Below are positions 24,590 to 45,305 of a stretch of 64,000 nucleotides of DNA, one piece after another (the first letter of the stretch is position 1; each line of letters begins with the position of its first letter). The notes beneath the pieces are model-generated. The model did not search any database and had not been told where the DNA came from. It saw only the letters and a list, made by a program, of their open reading frames with translations. This DNA comes from Varanus komodoensis (taxonomy: Eukaryota; Chordata; Lepidosauria; Squamata; Varanidae), in assembly GCF_004798865.1 (NCBI RefSeq), contig NW_025335268.1, forward strand, positions 74,631,690 through 74,695,689. Direction: 5' to 3'. Both the position numbers and the translations under genes were made by a program.

Positions 24590-25900
24590 ACTTGAAGGCG
24601 CGACGCCCGCCAGCACGGAGAGACACCGGCTGGCCTGCAAAGCCGCTCGCCGCGCGCACCGGCCGTCGCCTGCCACGGGGGGCCGCGACACCACGCCCGG
24701 AGCGCAGCCAGGAGGCCAAGCCCACCCCGGCTGAGCCCAGCGAGGCTCCGCGGGCCACACGGCGAGGCCCACAGGTCGGAGGCTCCGCATCCCAGGCCCG
24801 GACCTCGCGAGGAGGAAGGAGCCAGCCCGCAGCGGCTGCGCTGAGCCGGCGGGGAGCCTCCTCCGCTCGGGATCAGACGCCTGCGCTCGAACCAGAGCCT
24901 CCTGCTCCCCTCCCGCTTCCCCTCGCGGCAGCCCCGAGAGGCGGCCCAGAGCCACCCAGCCGGGCCCCCGGGCAGCCCCGCCGCCGTCCCGCGCCGGGCG
25001 AGGCCACGGGCAGCCGCGCCCCTCCTCGGCGCCCCACCACCGCCCGCGAGTCCGGCGGGGCCCTCTCAACGGCGGCCAGAGAACGAGGGCCCCGCGCCCG
25101 AGCAAGCAGCCCGCCCGAAAGGCGGGCAGCGGCGGAAGGGGCAGGCGCGTCGCTGCAGCCGCCGCCGGAACCGGGAACCGACTCCCCGGGGAGCCGCGCG
25201 GCGCCACCCTCCACTCGAGCCCAGCCGCGCCCTGCCACCTCCGCGCGGCCTCGGCCTGTGCGAGGCGGCAGCCGCGGCTTTTATAAGCTCCGGCCGAGGG
25301 GCGGGGCGCGCGCGGGGGCGGGCCCTCCTCCGCTCTGGCCAGCCGCTGCCCGGGGCCGCGCGAGTGGCACCGNNNNNNNNNNNNNNNNNNNNNNNNNNNN
25401 NNNNNNNNNNNNNNNNNNNNNNNNNNNNNNNNNNNNNNNNNNNNNNNNNNNNNNNNNNNNNNNNNNNNNNNNCCCGGCCGCGCTTGCCGGGCCGCGCCGG
25501 GGGCCGCCGTGCAGGGCGCTGCGTGCGAGGGGGGGAGGCAGGGAGGGGCGCCGCGGGCCGGGTGGGGCGGCGGGCCGCCTCCGCGGCGCTCCCCGGGCGG
25601 GCGCCTCGCAGGGGTTGGGTTACCGCTCCCACCACGCAGGCGCCGCCGGCCTGGCGCCCCGAGTGGGGTCCCTTCGCACGTGCTGGACTGCAGCGCCCAT
25701 CGGCCCCTGCCGGCGTGGCTTTCCGCGGGTGGCCCCCCGCGTGAGCTGAACCGCGCGTCCCGCCGCCGCTCTGCCGGCGCCCCCCCCCCCCGGGAGCCTG
25801 GCCGGGGCCGCTGGACGCCGGTGGCAGTGCGCCTGGCCGGTTCCGGCGGGGGAAGCGGGAGCGTGGCAGGGGCGGAGGGGGGGAAGCAGCTTGCAGGGGG
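24590..25900. promoter_or_regulatory. CALU: CpG island, probable CALU promoter/first exon
   Basis: About 1.3 kb of very high GC and CpG with several GGGCGGGG boxes. A TATA-like TTTATAAGC (TATAA at 25282-25286) sits in + orientation followed by GC boxes. The first coding exon of CALU (acceptor at 31650) starts with 21 bases of 5' UTR, so an upstream untranslated exon is required. In mammals that exon lies several kb upstream in a CpG island, and this is the nearest upstream island (about 6 kb). The assignment to CALU is inference, and part of the exon may be hidden in the gap. Confidence 0.6.
25373..25472. other. assembly gap (100 N)
   Basis: Exactly 100 N within the CpG island, about 90 bases downstream of the TATA-like site, so it probably removes part of the CALU promoter or first exon. 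Confidence 0.99.
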
Positions 25901-26199
25901 CCCCGGGGGGGCAGGTTCCCTCGGCTGCGCTTCAGCCTTCAGGAAATGTTTACCAGCCGAGGTAGAGAGTTGGCGGATCGTCCGAATCGGTGCTGGATCG
26001 GGTCCAGGGAAAGGATGTGGCAGGAAGAAGGCCAAAGCTGATCCACAAGGGGAGGGGGACCCCCCCCCCCAGTCTGGCCCAGCTGCACTCGAGGAACAAG
26101 TGACAGTGTGGCAGCCTGGGTAGCTTATCGGGCAGGGCTGATAAGCAGGCGCCTCTCTCTCCCAAGGAGGGTCACAAAAATCTGCTGATTTCAGGCTGG

Positions 26200-28480
26200 C
26201 CGCCTCCTCTGCATTCTAGCGGCGAGGATGTTCTGTAGATACGCTGTGCTCAAAGTTAGCATAATGCCAAGGTAACCTGACTCTACCCTTTGTATATTTT
26301 GTAGAATTATTTGTTCTTACTCCAGTTATGGGATCAGGCACGGGGGCCTTACTCCTGATTCCAAAACTCCAGGATTTGCCAGCTGTTTCCACACAGTGTT
26401 TGTTTTTGAAGCCTGGCTCTTTATCTTAAATTGTAAACAGTTTTTTGCCCCGGCCGGTGTTCATATTGTCTATATTAATGTTAGCTGACAGGTTGAGATT
26501 AGGCAGGCTAGCTTGCATTTCTGTGATTGCTAGACATCTTTGGCTCTTGTCATGCATTAGCTCACAAAACTTGGCTGTCCAAGTTTTTTGGAAGGAGGAA
26601 GAACAGCGAGGCGAGCTCACCTCCACATTCTTTCCAGTCTCCACTAGGTGCCTGCAACCCTCCTGAGTTTGGAGAATTACGGGCAGCTACCTTGGATGGC
26701 ATGCCTAAACGCATGTCAAACAAACCACCATTCATAAACCTATCATTAAAAATCAATTGGATTTGTGTTGCATAAGCACAGGATGCTTGTAGTCCTAGTG
26801 CAAGTCAACAGAACGGTGCTCCTAAAAAGACTGAATTTGCTAATCGATTCTGTGTGTGTTTGCATTGGCGTTTGGAGACACTGACTGGGTTTATATGATC
26901 ACGGAGGGAAAATAAGCTGCTGTGGCTTATATGGCATTCCTGCGTTTGTTGCCTATTAGCAAAATTTCCCTTGCTAGGCGCAGGTTACATGACTCTGGAC
27001 CTGGTGAGGATGGAGGGCTGGCTGGGGTGGGTTCCCTCCCACTCTCATCCGTGGTCTGTTCGAGGCATTCAGGCCGGTTTGCAAGCCATTCTCATCACAA
27101 CAGTCCACGCCTGGAGAGGGTAGATATGCCACGTTCTGTGGCTCATGGCCAGCATATCTGGGGAAGAAAAATAAGCCAGTATTTTGCCATGTGGTCATGT
27201 GAACCTACCTATTGGCCTGGTTTACACAATCATGGTGGGTTTAAATGAGCCGCAGTGGCTTGTTGGAGCCTCAGTGCCGGCCGGGCACTGTTCGTCTGAT
27301 CACCCCCGGGGCATGGCGTATCCAGATCGGGCAGCACCTCTTTTTGCAGGGGCGATCAAGACTTCAATAAGCCCTGCTGATTATGCAAACCAGCCCATGG
27401 CGAGTCCTGTCTGTCATCAGGCCGGCCTGTCTGGTCCTACATGGCAGTCCGGAAAAAAGAGAGATCGCAGCATATCAGACTCTTGACAGCACGACCCAAA
27501 TAAGTTCAGTTTAGCAGCTCTGCGGTTGGTTTTTGGGACAGTGCTGGGAGTTAACTCGGGATATTGAGATAGAAGCATTATTGACTGCAGTTGCTGTGTG
27601 AAACTTGAATTTGCAGCTGGAGGGAGCAGAACACCCCCCCCCCGCACACTTCTCTTTAGTCTGCCAGACCTTCCTCCCGCCCCTTCCTTCGCCGCCCTCC
27701 TCCTTTCTGTGTGGCTGGAAGTAGCTCTGAGATAGCAGGCATGCCTGAGGGCCGGGCTTGGCCGCCGGCTCCTTCTAGATATTTTGGTCTACAGATCCAT
27801 CCCTGATCGTTGCTCAAGCAGCTGGGGCTGATGGGTGGGTGCACAGCAGGTGTGGCAGGAGGCAGGCTGCCTGCCGCTGCCTCACCCTTTCCCACCGCCC
27901 TCCGTCTGCATCGCTGGGAAAGGCGATTCTGGGGGCTGCCGAGGACCCTTCCCTTTCTGGTGGCATCACGGGAGCACAGTCTCTTGTGGCCGTGCCGCCG
28001 GTGCCATCGGTCTTCAGGTTGTACGATGTTCTTTCTGTAAGACAGGAGTTCTCTCAGGAGCGGGATGAGTGCTTGAAGGCAGTCCTGGGAAGATGGAGCG
28101 CAGCCTCCTGGCTTGCTTTCGTGTGTTGGCCCGGCCCACTGGAAGACAAAAGCGAGCGGGCTATTGTGTTGACCGAGCTGAGCTCTGAGCCAGAGAGAAC
28201 TCTTTGTGTCCGTGTGGACTGACCCCGCAGGGGCCGCCCGTCCAAATAGGCATGGCGAATCTCTGGGCAAGCAGGGAGGCTGTGGGAAAAGAAGAGGCAC
28301 AAGGAAGGACTTTTCTCTGCAGGGGCGGACTCTGGGCGAGACCCCCAAGGCCTCACACCGCCCCTTCGTTGTGGAGCCCTCCCTAGAAAACGCGTTTGTA
28401 TCATGTTGTGGTGTTCATTGTCTGCCTTGCAGGGCCAGAGGAAGCTGAAATGCCCAGGCGGCCTCTCTTCCGCAGAAGCA
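26200..28480. other. probable CALU intron 1, no exon seen
   Basis: Lower-GC sequence between the CpG island and the first coding exon. No conserved coding segment is visible. Segments at 26885-27300 ('gtttatatgatcacgg', 'gtttacacaatcatggtggg') look like decayed copies of one unclassified repeat with internal similarity. Confidence 0.4.
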
Positions 28481-28484
28481 CAGA

Positions 28485-28640
28485 ACAGGAGGGTTGGAAG
28501 GGGCCATGAAGGCCATCTGGTCCACCCCCTGCAGTTGCAGGACACCACCTTACACCACCCCACTCAGAGCTGCCCGGTTTCTTTTTGAACGTCTCTAGCG
28601 TGGGAGAGCCTCCGCCTCTCCGGGCAGCTGGAGGGATCAG
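28485..28640 (-). mobile_element. CR1 LINE 3' end, antisense
   Basis: 'agggttggaaggggccatga' followed by 'aggccatctggtccaccccc' is the reverse complement of the CR1 3' UTR block (GGGGTGGACCAGATGGCCTT). It continues into 'gagagcctccgcctctccgg', the complement of the CR1 'tggaggc...ctccc' segment. Confidence 0.75.
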
Positions 28641-28964
28641 AGCTGGCAGAGGACTGAAATGCACTTAGATTTCTAGGGTTCTGGGTGCCCTGGATCTTGC
28701 AACTCAGTTCCCGTCCAGTTTTGCTTGCTGTCGTCCTGGGATGTTTGGCGGGGGGGTGGGGGGGGTTGCAGAGTTCTAGCCCCCCAGAGGCTTTGCCAGC
28801 CAGCTCAGAGCGCTCCCTCAGGCTGCCCTGTTCATTTCTCTGGCTATCTTGTCATGCATTTTCTCTCTCTGGATTGGACTGGGAACTTTCCTAAGAGAAG
28901 CTGGGAGCCTTTGTCTCATCCCTGAGTTTTCAGAAATCCACAGCGGTGGGCAGAGTATATACTG

Positions 28965-29170
28965 CTGTACTATTTTGAATTGGATGTTTGTCCATCGTTT
29001 TCGATGAGGACCTTGACATCTAGCAGGTTGTGAGTTGTCCGTGGCGTGTCCGCAGGTGGCCGATAAGGCCGATACGGGCACGGAGTGTTCTGCCGCATGT
29101 CAGGCAGACGCGTGGGCACCAGTGTTGCAGCGTTTGCAGCTCTGGCTTTACGGAGCGCTCGCCTCTCTTG
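28965..29170 (-). mobile_element. LINE-type element fragment with zinc-finger end, antisense
   Basis: On the minus strand one frame reads CLTCGRTLRARIGLIGHLRT followed by RHG, then a stop. A terminal C2H2-like finger with 'RARIGL.SHLRTH' is a recurrent ending of non-LTR retrotransposon polymerases in vertebrates. Only about 200 bases remain and the clade cannot be fixed by eye. Confidence 0.45.
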
Positions 29171-31600
29171 TGCTATGTTGAATTTTGAATAGTCTGTTGC
29201 TGGCAGGAAATCTCTGCCTAGCCCAGTTCTTCTCAAAGGAACCTTATCTTCTTCCGTGCCTAAGCCTAGTTGTTGTAAAGGTTGTAACAACTTTTATTTT
29301 TTTAAGTGTTGCTCTTCAGTGTGGAATTCTTGAAAACTGGAATTTCTCAGTGTCACAGAACGCAGTGTGCTTAACCCTTCCCAGTCAGTGGATTTCTGCA
29401 GACCCCCACAGATGTACAAAGTACTTGTAAAGCTTTTCTAGGAAACATGAGCACTTCATGTACTTCCCTAGAATTAGAGGTCAGTTGTCCCCGTGGTGCT
29501 TCTTCCCTCCCCCATTAAAGCAAACATTAATTCACTAAGCTCCCTGGCCCAGTGCGCTCCTGATAGGAAAATAAGACTACCAAGCACTGAAAGAAATTGG
29601 GGTTCAGTCTTTCCTGAGCAAATTCTTTACCCGGGGAGGGGAGTGGGGATAACCCATTGATGGTTTTGTAAAGTTAGCGTGAGTGTATAGTAATGCTATG
29701 TTTGTTTTTAGAAAGAAGCAAAAGTAACAACTCATGTCCCAGTTGTAAAGAAAAATACTTACACAGCATTCTAGAGGTTCATTGGATTCCAGGAATAACT
29801 TTTACACCAGGGAATTAATTCTGTGCCAAGTTGGCAAACTTGTAACAGGGATCTCTGATTAGTAATGGATTTAGCACCCCTGCTTGGGCTGCACTGGGGC
29901 CCCTCCTGTACTCGAGGTCTGGTCTTTCACCCTGGCATTTGTTTCCACTGGTGAAGTTGATGGACCCAGTGTAACTCTGTGGTTGTTTTGTGCTGGACTG
30001 CATTTTTAACATCATAAAAGCCACTTTTAATGTTCGACTGGAGTAATTTTGACAACAAATCATTGTTGTCCTCTTTGTTTCCAGCTAGGACTTTAAAAGG
30101 CTCTCTCAGATTAATATTGTCCAAAAAGTAGTCCTCAGGCTTAAGCCTAAAGAGGAGACAGAACGGGGCCTGCGTTGAATTCCAGAGGGGCCCTGCTCAC
30201 TTGTGCCGGATGCTTCCCTGAACCTTATGAATCTGCAGCAGCTGCCCGTCCATTTGGTGGAGCATTTGTGATGAGCAAGGGCGTCATCAAGAAAACTCTG
30301 GGGAGCAAGGGCCAGTCTGAATGAGGAATCTTTTTTTGATCTTCAGGCAATGCCCATCTTCTTAGCTGAAGGAAGGCGGAGGAGACTGCTGGCTGGAAAG
30401 AAGGAAGCTGCAGTCAAGGAGAAAGAGGGACCCAGTGATGAGGAAAGAAGCCACCTTCTTGCTGGGTTTTCCTCGGCTCCGTGTCTTTTCCCCTTCAGTC
30501 CTCTGCCCCCTCATCTGCCATTTCCTCTGTTTCCTTCCTTCCTGCCAGCCAGCCAGCCAGCTGCCTCTTCGGCATCCCTTCTCTTCGGCTAGTTGCAGCT
30601 TGACTTCCTGTCTCCTTGTCCTAAAGCAGGGGCAGGAACCAGCTTGAAATGGTTGGATTGCAACTCTCCACAAATGTATCGGGGCAGCGACCATAAAATA
30701 CAGCAGCCTAATATTTTAAATGCAGCAGCAAAAGCGACACAGTGCAAGTAATTAGCAGTGAAAGTGCACACTTTACTGTATACCACAAACCGTCGCTGGC
30801 TGCATCGCACCTCCAGGAAAGCCTCTGGAAAGAAACTGGTTTGGAGACGATGGCGCGGTGCTCCAGCGGGTGGGTTCGCGGCACGAAATGCTCCGCTGCA
30901 GGTGCTGCTGAAGCGGATCTCCAGAGCATGTGGTCCCCAGTCCCCTGAGAGTTTGTGCTGACGATCACAGAGGTCAGGCAGGGACGTAGAGGGCGAGGCA
31001 GCCCCTGTGCTCCCAGCCGGGCCACCGTAGTAGTACGGGCTCATGGGAGCTAAACTGGCCCCATCTTCCCCACACCCTGGCCTGCAGGCACCTGGGAGCA
31101 GCAGGCTGCTTGTACAGTTGGCAGCGAAGGGAGAGATGAGCCACGGGGCCTTTGAAGGCTCCGAGGGGAGAGCTGGGAAGGCACATGACTTGGGAGGGGA
31201 GGGCCAAATGAATCCGCGGCCGCCACGCACTGATTCCACAGGCAATGAGTCATGTCTCCAGCTCCTCGGAGCCGGGGGCGGGGCAGGGGGCGAGTGTCCG
31301 TCTTGGCAGCTCGTTTGCAGGACGAGGCCTGCCCGGTTGCATTCCGTTGAATCCCAGCCGGGTCCTGGTGCTGGTATTGCGGTTTCTGGATGTACCAGAA
31401 AATGGTGGACTCGGAGCTCCTCCGGGCACGTTCCCCAGCTGATTTCGCACGGCACCAGCACGAGACTCGTGGCATCTTGTAAAAATCATCAGCCCAGTGA
31501 GCAGAGCACTCGTAAACTCCTTTTCCATCTCAGGGAAGGGGCGGCAGTGAAATACCGGAGAAATGCCCATGAGGGTCCCCACGGCGGCTGAAAGGGCGGC
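29170..31600. other. probable CALU intron 1, no exon seen
   Basis: AT-richer then GC-rich DNA upstream of the first coding exon. No splice-bounded coding stretch and no clear repeat beyond a CAGC-rich run near 30546-30562. Confidence 0.4.
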
Positions 31601-31650
31601 AGGGTCAGTGCTCCTGGCTCAGGACGGACTAACGGCCGCCCCTCTTCCAG

Positions 31651-39711
<8,061 letters not shown>

Positions 39712-42225
39712 GCCTCCGGACCCTTTTTCGTAAGGAAGAAAGTAATTATTTTTTACGGTTTCTGGAGTAACACGAACTCTCACTACCGAGACTGACGGTT
39801 TCCGGCAACAATGTGGGGAAAACCTCCTGCTCCTACTTCCTTTCTTTCTCCGTAGGGACGGGAGCACATTGTTCTGGAAAGCAACTCTCAGTCGCAACAC
39901 TTGGGTTTTATTGTTTTATAGATTTGCATGTTGTTTTATGTCTAACAAGTTCTGTTTATTTTTGTATTTTTGTTGCGCATGAGGTGAAGAATGCATATCC
40001 TGACGCATTAGCCCTGGAGAGCACCAGCTCCCTGACAGGCACCCCCCCCCCCCAATTCCCTTGTGTTCAGCCACAAATCGCCAGAGAACAAGGAGGGCCA
40101 AGGAGAACAAAAGGCCTGTGGAGCATGGGTTTTGCTTTTGGCGGTCAAGAGGGGTGCCACAGAGGATTTCGCCAGCACACCGGTCCGGTGTAGCTGTTCC
40201 GTTTCCGACGTGGTGCTTCTCCCCGCCATCTCCCCTCCACTGCCGAACGGTCGGGGAGGTTTGGCTCCGGCTGAGCGTCTGGCACCGTTCCGTGACGGGA
40301 GGTGCAGCACCAGCGTTTCCCACCGCACTGCTCCGGGGCTGCCCGTGTCCTGGCACGCAGTGCCGCCACACCGCTGCGAGTGGTATCCCTTCCAGGGGCC
40401 ATTTTGGGCAGGGACGGGAGTGGTGTGACCCGTGCCGCTACCCCTCCTCCAGGGCATTTCCGCCCGCCCGTTCTCTGATCGAAAACCGCTGCTCTGCCCT
40501 GGAGCTTGAAGCTGGGAGGACGGGGTGGCTGGGCTGGGCGGCCTGCCAGGGACCGCAAGCGCCCGGCCCCCACCGGGTTCCTCAAGCTGGGTGGGCATCG
40601 AGAAATAGCGGGGCAGGAACATCCCATCTGGAAATCCTGCATGCTTGAAGTGCCTTTCTCTTTGAATAAAGAAATATCGGGGTTCCCAGCTGAAGGGGCC
40701 CCCCAGGCAAGATTGTGCCCAGAAAAACGGGAGGCCGCAGTCCTCCTGCGATGCGCACGGGGTGGATCTATCAGCAGTGCAGTATTCAAGGCCTCCCTGA
40801 GCAGCGTGGCGGACCTCGTGGTGGGCCTTGAGCCTCCGGCTGCCTGGTCTGTCGGGAAGGACTTCATCTTTACCTCAAAAGGCAAGCCCTGCCCTCAGCT
40901 GCTCTCTGGTCCCAGGAGATCACGTGGCCGGTTTGGCTCTCCTCTCCTGTCTTCTGTATTTGAGGGCCCGGATCCGGAGGGCCGCTGCCGTCCCCCTCAA
41001 ATCGCCCCGCTCAATGCTCGTCTGGGGCATTTGGGCTCTGTGCTGGGGCAGAGTGGAAGGACAGGTGCTTTTTTCTGCAGCCTTTTGGGATCCAGCCCGC
41101 CAGGAACTGTTCCCACTGCAGCCAGCAAAATGAACCACGATCCGTATTTCTGTAATTTATCAGTAAGGCAGGGCGGGAGCTGTTTCCTGGGGCTTGTGCC
41201 TGTCGGGGGCCTCTTTGCATTGGCCCCCTGAAGCCGTCCCCTCCCTCTGGCCCACTCGCCTTGAAAATCAAGGCCCTTTTAGTAAGATTTTCTGTTTCCT
41301 TTGGACTCCAATGACTTCAAGGGTTAAATGCTTGAAACACTAGCTACTCCTGTTCATTTCACAGAGCATTTTAAACATAACTTGATGCAAGGAATAGGAA
41401 AGTCGCTTTTGTCCGTAAAGACCTAGTGCCAGCCAGTCTTCCTAACCGTGTGTGTAGCGCAGCTCTCAGGCCTGAGCTTTCTGTCAGAGGTGGCTTAGTG
41501 GAATGGGGCCACGTTTCCCTCCCGAACAAGGAGCCAGCCAGCGGGGAGGTGACCCACCTGCAGCCGGCCAGTCCTCTTGGGCTCGCACCGGAGAACTGAG
41601 GCAGGGTGCGTGGGGAGAGCTCCTGGGCCAGTGCGAAGAGCTGGGCGGCTGAAGGGACTGTGGGGGCTGCCCTTGTCCTTGGCCGCCGCTGCTCCGTGAG
41701 TACTAAAGGCCCGCTTTGCTCTCAGGCCGGGGCACCGCCTGTCCCCACACGGAGCCCGGGCCGGGGGCCTGCAGGGCGGCCGCTGCTGCTCCTGCTCGTT
41801 TGTGGTCATTCTTGGCGGAGCTGCTTTCGGGGTCCTGGCCCTGCACTTCTCTGTTTTAAGAACCGGAGTTGGAGGCCATTGTCATGCCAGGCAGGTGTGT
41901 GTGATACCCGCCCCGCCGCCAAAAAGGAAAAGACAATTCGGAGCCGTTTGCCAGTGGAGACCTCTCTGCACCGGGATTTCCCGCAGTGTGTGTCTGGTTT
42001 CAGTCGGCTGGTGTGTTTCTCTTTTGCACAATCTCCTAATTATCAAAGCAGATGTAAAGCTGGTGGTGAAATAAACCCAAACCACATGCCCCAAAGCTCT
42101 TTGTGCCCCACCTTTTAGGAGTTCTTTTTTTTTTTTTTTTTGGTAGAGCATAAATGGTTTTATATAATGTACAACATACAGATAAAATGGTGTCTTAATA
42201 AAACTGTTTACATCCCTCTGTGTAT
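39712..42225 (+). other. CALU: CALU 3' UTR (probable)
   Basis: No coding frame follows the stop. The stretch contains several AATAAA words (about 40666, 42070 and 42197). The last, in 'gtcttaataaaactgttta', sits in an AT-rich conserved-looking block and is the best candidate for the main poly(A) signal, giving a 3' UTR of about 2.5 kb, in line with the long calumenin 3' UTR of mammals. A T-run at about 42124-42141 precedes it. Shorter forms ending near 40690 are possible. Confidence 0.5.
42197..42202 (+). other. CALU: candidate CALU polyadenylation signal
   Basis: Canonical AATAAA followed within about 30 bases by the GT-rich 'ctctgtgtatattcagttgc' and 'gtgcgtgcgtgtg', as expected of a downstream element. 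Confidence 0.55.
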
Positions 42226-42354
42226 ATTCAGTTGCGTGCGTGCGTGTGCACATGTGTTTGGTTTCTGCCATTTGCCCTCAGATCCTGGCTTGGGCTTCGG
42301 TCAAGAACCTGGAAGGAGGCCTGCTGGACCAGACTGTTGCGGGGGGGGGGGGCA

Positions 42355-42475
42355 CCTTGTGCACCGCCTTCCCAGCACATGGTGGGCACGTCGTGAGCGG
42401 AGCCGGCTGGTGCCGGAGGTCAGACTAGATGGCTCGGGAAGCCCCCTCTGACTCGCTCTGTTTCTGTGTGTTGGA
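42355..42475 (+). mobile_element. CR1-type LINE 3' tail
   Basis: 'gcacatggtgggcacgtcgt', 'gagcggagccggctggtgcc' and 'cagactagatggctcgggaa' match the 48341 copy. It lies just beyond the proposed CALU poly(A) site, between the two convergent genes. Confidence 0.65.
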
Positions 42476-42479
42476 GCGC

Positions 42480-45180
42480 AACTTCCGTCCTGCTTGGAAT
42501 GATGGGAACGGCAGTCCCGCACAGGTTCTTGCACAGGTCACGCAGCATCCTCAGCCAGAGTGGCCACCCAGGTGCATCCAGGCAAGGCGGCAGGCCAGGC
42601 AAGAAGGTGCTCGCCTGCAGAGTGCCTCTCCTGGCAGTTGGTCGCCTTAAACCTGCCACGGCGCCCAGGTACTGATTTGCCTCTGCTCTCCAGGTGTACC
42701 TGGCCCCCTTTAAAGCCAGGTAATCTTGCGGTTGCATCTCATGCCCGTGGGAGCCCATCAGTTACTGGTCTGCTGGTTGAAGTACTTTCTATCATCTCAG
42801 AATATTAGGCAGCTGAAAGCACAGTCCTTTGCATGTTAAAACAAAAAAGGGCTACCATGCCCAGCATGTCCCAGCTGGAAGCTTTTTTCAGTCTAAGCAG
42901 GGATAGGTTTGCACTCGAAGTAGCCTAAAGTTACGTTCGGAGAGGGACGAAAATGGCTCTCCACTCGATTTACATTCACAATTTTAAGCAGAATTTCCTT
43001 CCCTTTTTTCAGGGATTTTTTCCTCTAACTGGTTTAGTGGGAGTTAGGTGACACTGCCTATATTGTGCTGGTCTTTGGGGTAATGAAGTTTTAATTCTCC
43101 AGTGCTTACTGGATTGCTCTGAGCAGAGTTTGAGCATGGGCAGCAACCTGGTAGCTCAAAGTCTAAATGAGACCCCAAAGTAATTATTGGTCCACAATAA
43201 GCCCGCCTCATTTGCATCGTATCTGAGGAGAGAATGTGTCTGGGAGGCACTGGGGGAGATTCCTCAGACTGCTGCGGATCGCATCCCGCTATGTCACGCG
43301 AGCCCATCCTGAGCACAGGCTGGTCTGACCCGAGACAGAGCAGTGGTGGGAGGGAGCCCTTCAAAGCCCCGTTTTACTCAGGGTCTGGGCCAGGACGCAG
43401 CCGCCTGGAGATGCTTCAAGGGGGAAGAGAAGCTTGCCTGAAAGAAGCGGCAGGTGTGCCCACCGGGGCAGCCGTGGGGAGTCTGAGAGGAGGAGAAGTT
43501 GATTCCACAAGCTGATAAACCAGCGAGTTGTTTGTATGTTCTGCTGTGAAGGGCAGCGTCCCCAGGCCGTCTGCAGGCGTCCCCCACCGGATGCCCACCG
43601 GGTGTGCCGAACTAGAACCCCTAATCCCCCAACCAGGGGTGCCCCAGTCATGCGCTGGGGCCGGTGGGAGGGAGGGCTGGTCTGTGGGTCACAAGCCCTT
43701 TAATCCCAGCTGCTGGGTGGCTGCAACATGCAAAGCAGGTGGCCAAGCACTGGACACCTTGTGAAGGACTGAGGACTGCTCATCAAGCATTTCTTTGCAC
43801 AGGAACGTGGGATTTGATTTATTCCAGAGTCTTCTTGCTCCTAATTCTTAACAAAAATAAACGGAAAGTTGGATACACAAGCTTTGGCAGGTTCTGCTTG
43901 AATTACATGTGTTTTGGACACTTAAAAAAGAAAAGCTTTCGGAGACTGAGGGCTCATCCATCTTTAGCATGTTCATCCAGGGCACCAGAATTATAATAGG
44001 GCATTTGGTTTTGCCATATATACCTTTGTGGGTTTGAGAGGCTGCTCTTGGCCAAACCAGTACATGTAAATTTCCAGATCTTACGTCAGCTGGGATGTAC
44101 ACTTCTGGGAATCAGAGCCCAAAGTATGGGTTGAATACAGATGGTTGTTGACGTGTAGGTTGTCATTACATGTAATCCCGCCACTATGGTTTAACTATGG
44201 CTTATTAACCACAGACAACCCTAGATGGGGTTATTGCAGGATTGTGAACTTTGGGTTGTATATGGCTAATGTGCAAGCCATGTTTGTGGTTAACACAAGC
44301 TGGTGCTTAGCACACTCTGGGTTGTTCCTGCTAAACCAGTTCCATGTCCTGAATTTTGCTACTGACACCCCCGCGTTGGAATTTCAGCTGTTCAACACAG
44401 CACTGCTGGTGGATGTTGTACTGAGGCCCATTTACAAGCTAACTTCATCATTCCTTTTTCTTCAGTACTGTTTCTATATTGTTGCTTCAAAATAAAGTTA
44501 CCAGTCCTCATGTTCATAGCTTTAAATGTGCTGCCAGCGACTGCAAAATAGCTGAACACCCAACGGGGCGCCCCGGGCCAGTCTGAGCCACCTTCGGCAG
44601 GCCGGCTGCACCGCGGGCCGCGGTCTTTACGACGTTTGCTTCCCTCCGGTTTGTATTTCTTCGGCCCAGCCAACCCACTGCCTAGCACCCTCCACCATCG
44701 TCAGCCGCCTCTTGGATTTCCGCTTCCATGTTGCAGCTCCCCCTTTGCGGCACCGACCCCTGAAGGGGTTCAAGCAGAATCGCCTCTGACAGCGCCTTAG
44801 GCGGCTTCCCAATCCGGAGCAAAAGCGACCCTTTGTGCAACGGGGTCATTCTGTGGCCAAAGAAAGGTTGGGCCAGAGGTCCCAGGAAGCGAATCTGAGG
44901 GGGGCCAAAGGATCACCGAGTTCCCCGGCGCAGCCCCTGCGGATTTTCCCGGCAGGCAGCTTGTGTCCTGCCTTCTCGAACAGTCCTCTCAGTCTTTGAT
45001 CGAGCCAGTCCGTTGCAGCCCTGGAAAGCTACGAGACCAAATTAACTGGAGATTTGAGTCCCGGGCCGTGGCCCTCCGAGCCACGGCACCCATGCGGTTC
45101 CTTCTCCCTTTGGGCATCGTGGCTGTGGCGGGGAGGCACGGGGGGTATTTCTCTGCCCCTCGGGACCCCACAGCATGTCT
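42480..45180. other. intergenic between CALU and OPN1SW
   Basis: No coding segment recognised. The OPN1SW 3' UTR must occupy the right end, but no canonical AATAAA is visible on the minus strand close to the stop; a TTTATT on + near 43815 is the nearest clear candidate. The stretch 44140-44420 (with 'gtttaactatggcttattaa' and 'gttaacacaagctggtgctt') looks like an old unclassified dispersed repeat. Confidence 0.45.
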
Positions 45181-45182
45181 CC

Positions 45183-45305
45183 TTAGCTGGGGCTAACCTG
45201 GCTGGAGGACACGGAGGAAACCTCGGTTTTCTGGGCAGAGCTGGACACGTCGGACTCGTCCGTCATCGGTTTGCCGCACACAGTTTCCATGATGCAAGCC
45301 CGGAA
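45183..45305 (-). CDS. OPN1SW: OPN1SW exon 5
   Basis: Acceptor TCCCCAACCAG; reads [20 protein letters not shown] and a Ser/Thr-rich tail ending SSSQVSPS, then TAA (45183-45185 on +). The Ser/Thr tail holds the cone opsin kinase sites and the Cys pair is the possible palmitoylation site. Confidence 0.96.
   Translation of the reverse strand, partial: FRACIMETVCGKPMTDESDVSSSAQKTEVSSVSSSQVSPS

Noticed and set aside
24418-25749. 443-codon open frame (and a 523-codon one on the other strand)
   Set aside because: Low-complexity Ala/Arg/Gly/Pro translations through a CpG island and an N gap. GC-rich DNA lacks stop codons by chance; no family resemblance.
27150-27490. Possible small gene in CALU intron 1
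   Set aside because: Contains repeat-like segments and no splice-bounded conserved coding; better explained as an old dispersed repeat.
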